Assembly (NCBI RefSeq): GCF_038235435.1
Contig: NZ_CP151275.1
Location: forward strand, 1,798,001 to 1,862,000
DNA length: 64,000 nucleotides
From: Niveibacterium sp. SC-1
GTDB taxonomy: Bacteria > Pseudomonadota > Gammaproteobacteria > Burkholderiales > Rhodocyclaceae
Reading direction: 5' to 3'
Both the position numbers and the translations under genes were made by a program. Of the stretch, positions 60,208-64,000 are shown one piece after another; the first letter of the stretch is position 1; the number at the start of each line of letters is the position of its first letter. Under the pieces are notes generated by a model. It worked only from the letters and a program-made list of their open reading frames with translations. It was not told the origin of the DNA and did not search any database.

Positions 60208-62313
60208 TCAGGCCGGCAAGCGGCCCTTGGCCTCGGCGAGGGCGTAGGCCTGTTCGCCGATCAGCGCGAGCCGGCGTTGCAGGAGACGCAGTGCATCCGT
60301 TTCCGGCGAAGCCCCTGGGGTGGCGGATTGCGGTGGCGGCGGTGCCACGAGCCCGGCCATCGCCGCCTCGATCTGGCCGGTGACCGCGTCGCGCGTCGCT
60401 GTGATCTCCTGCTCGGCCGAGCTTGCCTGCAGGGCCTCTGCATTGCGCAGGACGAGAAAGCGCAGCGAAGCGAGCTGGGCTGCCAGCGCGTAGTTGTGGG
60501 CGAGCAGGGACTCGAAGGGTTCGAGCGGATGGCGTCGCGATTCGGGTTCGTCGGCCATGCGGCCGAGCGCAGCGGAGAGGTCGCCCTGCGCGTCGAGCAT
60601 GCGCTTGCGCGCGAGCCGGTAGGCGGCGGTCGGCGGCGTCTTCTGCAGCGCAATGGCGGCGAAGTCGCGCACCGCCTCCAGGGCTCTGCGGGTGAGCCGC
60701 GGCAGGCTCTCGCTTTCCCAGTTGGCGAGGACAAAGCTGCAGGCCCAGGCAATCAGCGCGCCGATCAGGGTGTCGGCGATCCGCTCCGAGATCACGAAGC
60801 GCAGGCCGGGCGCGAGCAGGTGAAGCTGCAGCAGGCCGGCCACGCTGGCGGCCGTGGCTGCGTAGCGGTAGTCGATGGTGACAAAGGCGTGAGCGACCGC
60901 CATGGCCAGTACCAGCACGGGCAGGATCGCCAGCGGCGCATCGATCACCCGCAGCAGCGCACCCACCAGCACGCAGCCGATGGCGGTGCCGACAATGCGC
61001 TCGGTGCGGCGCTGGCGCGTCTGGCTGTAGCTCGAACGCATCACCACCGCGATCGTCAGCAGGACCCAGTGGCCGTGGGAGGCATAGGGCAACCATAGCA
61101 CCAGGACGTAGCCCAGGGTCAGGGCCAGGGTGCTGCGCAGGGCGAAGCGCAGGATCGGGGAGTCGGGGTTGCGCAGGTGTGCGAGAAGGGCGCCGGGGCG
61201 ATAGCGCACCCGCGTGACCCATTCGCGCAACTCGATGCCGCGTGGCAAAGCGCGCGCGCTGGCGCCGGGCGCCAAGGCCGCCGCGAGCGCGTCGAGTTCG
61301 CCGAGCAGATGGGCCGTCTTGGCGTAGAGGCCGCGCAGGACCACGGCCGCACGCGAGTGTTCGGGCGAGTCGACGTCCGCGGCAGCGGCCGCGAGAACGG
61401 CGTGTTCGACCGGCTCCAGTAGCGCGACCAGCGGCGTGCCCTGCGGCAGGTCGTCCCCTCGCATGATCGCGCCGGCGACCTCGTCCATGCGCACCGCGCC
61501 ACGCGTGATGCCGTCCGCCAGTTCGCCGAGGAGGCCGCTCGCGCCATAGCGACGGTGCAGCAGCTCCTGGTCGGTGTGCAGGGCGAGCGCGTATTCGTAG
61601 GCGTCGTGCATGGCGAGAAGCACGTTTGCCAGCTGTTGCCCTTCGCGACTCCCCATCTTGCGGAAGACGAACTCATTGGCGCTCTGCAGGCGCTCGGCCA
61701 GGCCCGCCTGCTGGCGGATCAGCGTCTGCAGCCAGGCTTCGTGATCGACATGCTCGCGCAGCAGCATTGCCTTGTCGCGCAGGAAGTCGGCGAAGCCGTG
61801 CAGGGCATCGGCCAGAACCTGCGACTTGGTACGCGCGCGCAGGACGCGGTTCAGCAGCAACGCGTAGAGCAGGTAGAGACAACCGCCACCGGCGAAATGC
61901 AGGAGGCGCGAGACGGGCCCGTGGGCGTCGGCAGGAAGCGCCATCCCGAACACGAGCGCGAACACGAGTGAGAAGCCCAGCGGGAGGCCCGGCCGGCCGA
62001 AGGCCGTCATCATCGGTGCGACGAAACCCACCGCCATCACCAGCGCGCCCATGCCCCAGGGATGGCCGTACCCGAAGGCCGCAAGGGCGGTGACGAGCGC
62101 CGTGCCGAGCAACGCAGGCAGCAACTGGCGCAGCTTGCCGCCGGGCGGGCAGGGCAAGTCATTGGCCGAGAGGGTGAGTGCGCCGGCGCTCATGGCCATG
62201 GCGAGGCCGATTCCCTGCACGGCGTAGCCGATCATGGCCACCGCGAAGACGCCGAGCGCGCAGCCGACGCCGTTGTAGAGCTTGTGCCCGAAGAGGATGC
62301 GCTGGAGGTTCAT
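60208..62313 (-). CDS. FUSC-family (YccS-like) inner-membrane protein
   Basis: The preferred start is ATG 62313, giving 701 aa; the frame is open to 62424. Two sets of membrane segments flank a soluble region: the first near residues 10-165 (VFAVAMIGYAVQGIGLAMAM, LLGTALVTALAAFGYGH), the second around 380-510 (FALRSTLALTLGYVLVLWLP, ILPVLVLAMAVAHAF). YSQTRQRRTERIVGTAIGC is the conserved FUSC motif. The family includes YccS/YhfK and aromatic-acid efflux AaeB. A TM-soluble-TM-soluble arrangement fits YccS. Confidence 0.87.
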   Translation of the reverse strand: MNLQRILFGHKLYNGVGCALGVFAVAMIGYAVQGIGLAMAMSAGALTLSANDLPCPPGGKLRQLLPALLGTALVTALAAFGYGHPWGMGALVMAVGFVAPMMTAFGRPGLPLGFSLVFALVFGMALPADAHGPVSRLLHFAGGGCLYLLYALLLNRVLRARTKSQVLADALHGFADFLRDKAMLLREHVDHEAWLQTLIRQQAGLAERLQSANEFVFRKMGSREGQQLANVLLAMHDAYEYALALHTDQELLHRRYGASGLLGELADGITRGAVRMDEVAGAIMRGDDLPQGTPLVALLEPVEHAVLAAAAADVDSPEHSRAAVVLRGLYAKTAHLLGELDALAAALAPGASARALPRGIELREWVTRVRYRPGALLAHLRNPDSPILRFALRSTLALTLGYVLVLWLPYASHGHWVLLTIAVVMRSSYSQTRQRRTERIVGTAIGCVLVGALLRVIDAPLAILPVLVLAMAVAHAFVTIDYRYAATAASVAGLLQLHLLAPGLRFVISERIADTLIGALIAWACSFVLANWESESLPRLTRRALEAVRDFAAIALQKTPPTAAYRLARKRMLDAQGDLSAALGRMADEPESRRHPLEPFESLLAHNYALAAQLASLRFLVLRNAEALQASSAEQEITATRDAVTGQIEAAMAGLVAPPPPQSATPGASPETDALRLLQRRLALIGEQAYALAEAKGRLPA

Positions 62314-62522
62314 CGGCCCGGATTGTCCCTCATCCGCGCGCGCATGCTCCCTGCGGCAGGCCACGAGAAACGAGGGCGGTAGCCCAGGGATGCGACGAAG
62401 CGCCGCGCCCGTCCGGCCCGTCAAATGACTCCCTCAGGCGCTTCCGGCCAGGTTTCTCGCTCATCGGCCCGTGGCGCCAGCCGATCCGTAAGGCCGGAGC
62501 ACGCTAGCCAACCCAGGGCGAT

Positions 62523-63770
62523 TCATCCGCCGATGGCGCCGTTGCAGTCGACAACCACGAAACTCACACGCCGGTCGAGCTGATCACTGGCGTCATCACG
62601 ACCGTTGCCGACCAGGTTCTGGCGTGAGCCCACGCCCGTGGCAAGCAAGCGTTTGCGCAACGCGGGCGCGGCGGTTTCGAGTTTTGTCTTGATGAGTTCG
62701 GCGCGGTTGAGCGAGAGTTTTTCGTTGAGTGGCTCGGAGCCGCTGCGGCCGGTGTGGCCCACGACTTCCATGCAGGACTTCCGCTGCGCCGCACGGGTGC
62801 CGATCTCGTTTATCCATTCGGGATACACGACGCCAGCCTTGGGGTCGAAAGCCGTGCCGCCGGGTTTGAAGAGGAACTTGACGGCCATGCGTTTGCGGTC
62901 CAGGCCGAAATCCACGATGCGCTGGAACACCAGCCGCGCAGCGGCCTTCTGACCCAGCTTCGCGTTGGCGAGATACACCCCGTTGAGGATGCGGATTTCG
63001 TCGCCAGCGGCCGCGCGCATGGCCGTGCTGTAGTGCTCCAGCGCCTCGCGGTAGCGCCCCGCGTTGTAGGCGTTGATCGCCTGCTGCACGCTGACCGCGG
63101 AAATGACCCGCGCGAGGTAGGTCGCGTTCATGGGGTCGCCGGGCTTGCTCCCCTGGCAGGTCTGGATGTAGCCCTCGGTCACCGTGTCCAGGGCCCAGGC
63201 CGGGCTATCGCGGAAATAGGGCAGCGGTGTGAGGTCCACGCCTTCGGGCTGGGCGCGGGCGGTACCCTTGGATACCAGCACGCGCCGGTCGAGATCGGCC
63301 AGCGCGAGGCATATGCGGTAGGCCTCGCGCACTCCTTCGGTCTTCCCCGCGTTGTTCACGCCGGTGAAGGTGCCCACCAGGATCAGGGGATTCTTCCTCA
63401 GGTTCTCCACGGTGAAGGCACGCACCTCGAAGCGCGGGTAACGTTCAATCACCAATCGTGCGATCCGTGCCTCCATGCCGCGCGTGGCGACGCTCTGCTC
63501 GCCGGTCATCCCGTCGACGAGCGGGTCGATGAGCACGATGCGCCGTTCCGCCTGGGCGAGCGGCACACCGCTGAACAAGGTGTCGGCGGCGCGGGCCACG
63601 GCCTCCTCGAAAGGCTGCGGCTGGACCGGGGCTGGCGGGGTCGCGGCGGGCGCGGACTGCGCCGCCGCGGGGTCGGCGCGGGAACCATTGGTTGTCGGCG
63701 TGGAGCAGCCCGCAAACGCGAGCAGGGAAAAGGCCAGAGCCAGCACTGCGGCGAGACGCGCGTTCATCAT
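62523..63770 (-). CDS. OmpA-domain lipoprotein
   Basis: This 415-aa protein has a lipoprotein signal (VLALAFSLLAFAGC, lipobox LAFAGC with Cys at about 21) and a Pro/Ala linker. The middle contains VLIDPLVDGMTGEQS and tetratricopeptide-like helices (AINAYNAGRYREALEHYSTA). The C-terminus is an OmpA-like peptidoglycan-binding domain: MEVVGHTGRSGSEPLN, LSLNRAELIKTKLE, DDASDQLDRRVSFVV, including the Asp and Arg that hold diaminopimelate. It is probably an outer-membrane lipoprotein tying the envelope to peptidoglycan. Confidence 0.87.
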   Translation of the reverse strand: MMNARLAAVLALAFSLLAFAGCSTPTTNGSRADPAAAQSAPAATPPAPVQPQPFEEAVARAADTLFSGVPLAQAERRIVLIDPLVDGMTGEQSVATRGMEARIARLVIERYPRFEVRAFTVENLRKNPLILVGTFTGVNNAGKTEGVREAYRICLALADLDRRVLVSKGTARAQPEGVDLTPLPYFRDSPAWALDTVTEGYIQTCQGSKPGDPMNATYLARVISAVSVQQAINAYNAGRYREALEHYSTAMRAAAGDEIRILNGVYLANAKLGQKAAARLVFQRIVDFGLDRKRMAVKFLFKPGGTAFDPKAGVVYPEWINEIGTRAAQRKSCMEVVGHTGRSGSEPLNEKLSLNRAELIKTKLETAAPALRKRLLATGVGSRQNLVGNGRDDASDQLDRRVSFVVVDCNGAIGG

Positions 63771-63904
63771 GATCCTGTGTCCGAATCCGTGCCGGGTTCT
63801 ACCGTGTTAGCACCGCTGGCGAGCCGGGGCGATGTCGCGCTCAGACCGGTGCGTGTTTTTGTCACGGCGAGGCGCGGGGACTCGTCGCGGTCTCGGTGCG
63901 GCCG

Positions 63905-64000
63905 TCAGTACGGCCGCGGGGGGCGGTTCCCCGCATCGCGTAGGCGGTCGCCGCCGAGGAAAATGCCGGCCGCGTAGGCGATGCCGTTGCGGAGTTCGTG
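63905..64000 (-). CDS. C-terminal end of an unidentified gene (partial)
   Basis: Reading the minus strand from the window edge gives 31 residues (ELRNGIAYAAGIFLGGDRL and a Pro-rich end) before TGA at 63905-63907. The composition is protein-like and the strand agrees with the neighbouring OmpA lipoprotein. Too short to identify. Confidence 0.45.
   Translation of the reverse strand, partial: HELRNGIAYAAGIFLGGDRLRDAGNRPPRPY

Noticed and set aside
59966..61222. A 418-codon minus-strand open frame
   Set aside because: Out-of-frame shadow of the FUSC gene; Pro/Arg/His-rich and without domains.
1..64000. CRISPR array
   Set aside because: No series of regularly spaced short repeats and no cas genes are seen in the window.

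Overview
The window looks like a GC-rich betaproteobacterial chromosome, possibly Rhodocyclales or Burkholderiales. This rests on codon use and on the housekeeping genes at the right end, and is an inference because no rRNA or other taxonomic marker is present. It divides into an accessory (genomic-island) part of about 54 kb and about 10 kb of ordinary chromosome on the right.

Region 1 (1-20.9 kb, all + strand) is a defence island. In order it holds the end of a type I methyltransferase (HsdM) and its specificity subunit HsdS; an SMC/ABC-like ATPase of the DUF3696 type overlapping a PLD-like partner; a GHKL ATPase fused to a PD-(D/E)XK-like nuclease; a DUF262/DUF1524 (GmrSD-like) protein; RmuC; a two-gene Druantia type III system (DruH, DruE); and a GIY-YIG nuclease-like gene directly after DruE. 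HsdR is not visible and probably lies to the left of the window.

Region 2 (20.9-31.2 kb) starts with an intact IS3-family (IS2-group) element with 5-bp target duplications. Then comes a minus-strand plasmid/ICE-type operon: ParM/StbA-like actin, a small partner, small membrane proteins and a frameshifted lytic transglycosylase. Direct repeats lie upstream of the ParM gene. A long stretch follows with little coding, a chimeric integrase/VWA pseudogene, small hypothetical genes, and a gene broken by a perfect 269-bp tandem duplication.

Region 3 (31.3-53 kb) is a second accessory block. A three-gene operon encodes an unknown 333-aa protein, an AddB-like nuclease and an AddA/UvrD-like helicase-nuclease. 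A shard of SbcC, a helix-hairpin-helix glycosylase-like protein, a WYL-domain regulator, a HAD phosphatase-like protein, a double AAA+ ATPase with a DUF4258-like partner, a T5orf172/GIY-YIG-like protein, and an operon of GIY-YIG-like, unknown and Sir2 proteins follow. At 50.9 kb a paralogue of the 333-aa protein appears, again close to a second glycosylase-like gene. The block ends in a decayed IS5-family transposase (53.2-54.0 kb).

Region 4 (54.6-64 kb) is core-like: an ArsB/NhaD-type permease, AlaC-like aminotransferase, a DUF899 protein, a GAF-GGDEF diguanylate cyclase, a VOC protein, a candidate structured RNA ending in a strong intrinsic terminator, a FUSC-family membrane protein and an OmpA-domain lipoprotein.

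Several accessory genes carry single-base frameshifts, some at homopolymers, so either decay or sequencing error affects the block. The most interesting candidates for undescribed biology are the GHKL-nuclease fusion, the ATPase/PLD pair, the GIY-YIG partner of Druantia, the AddAB-like operon with its unknown 333-aa protein (and that protein's paralogue), the double AAA+/DUF4258 pair, and the GIY-YIG/unknown/Sir2 operon.
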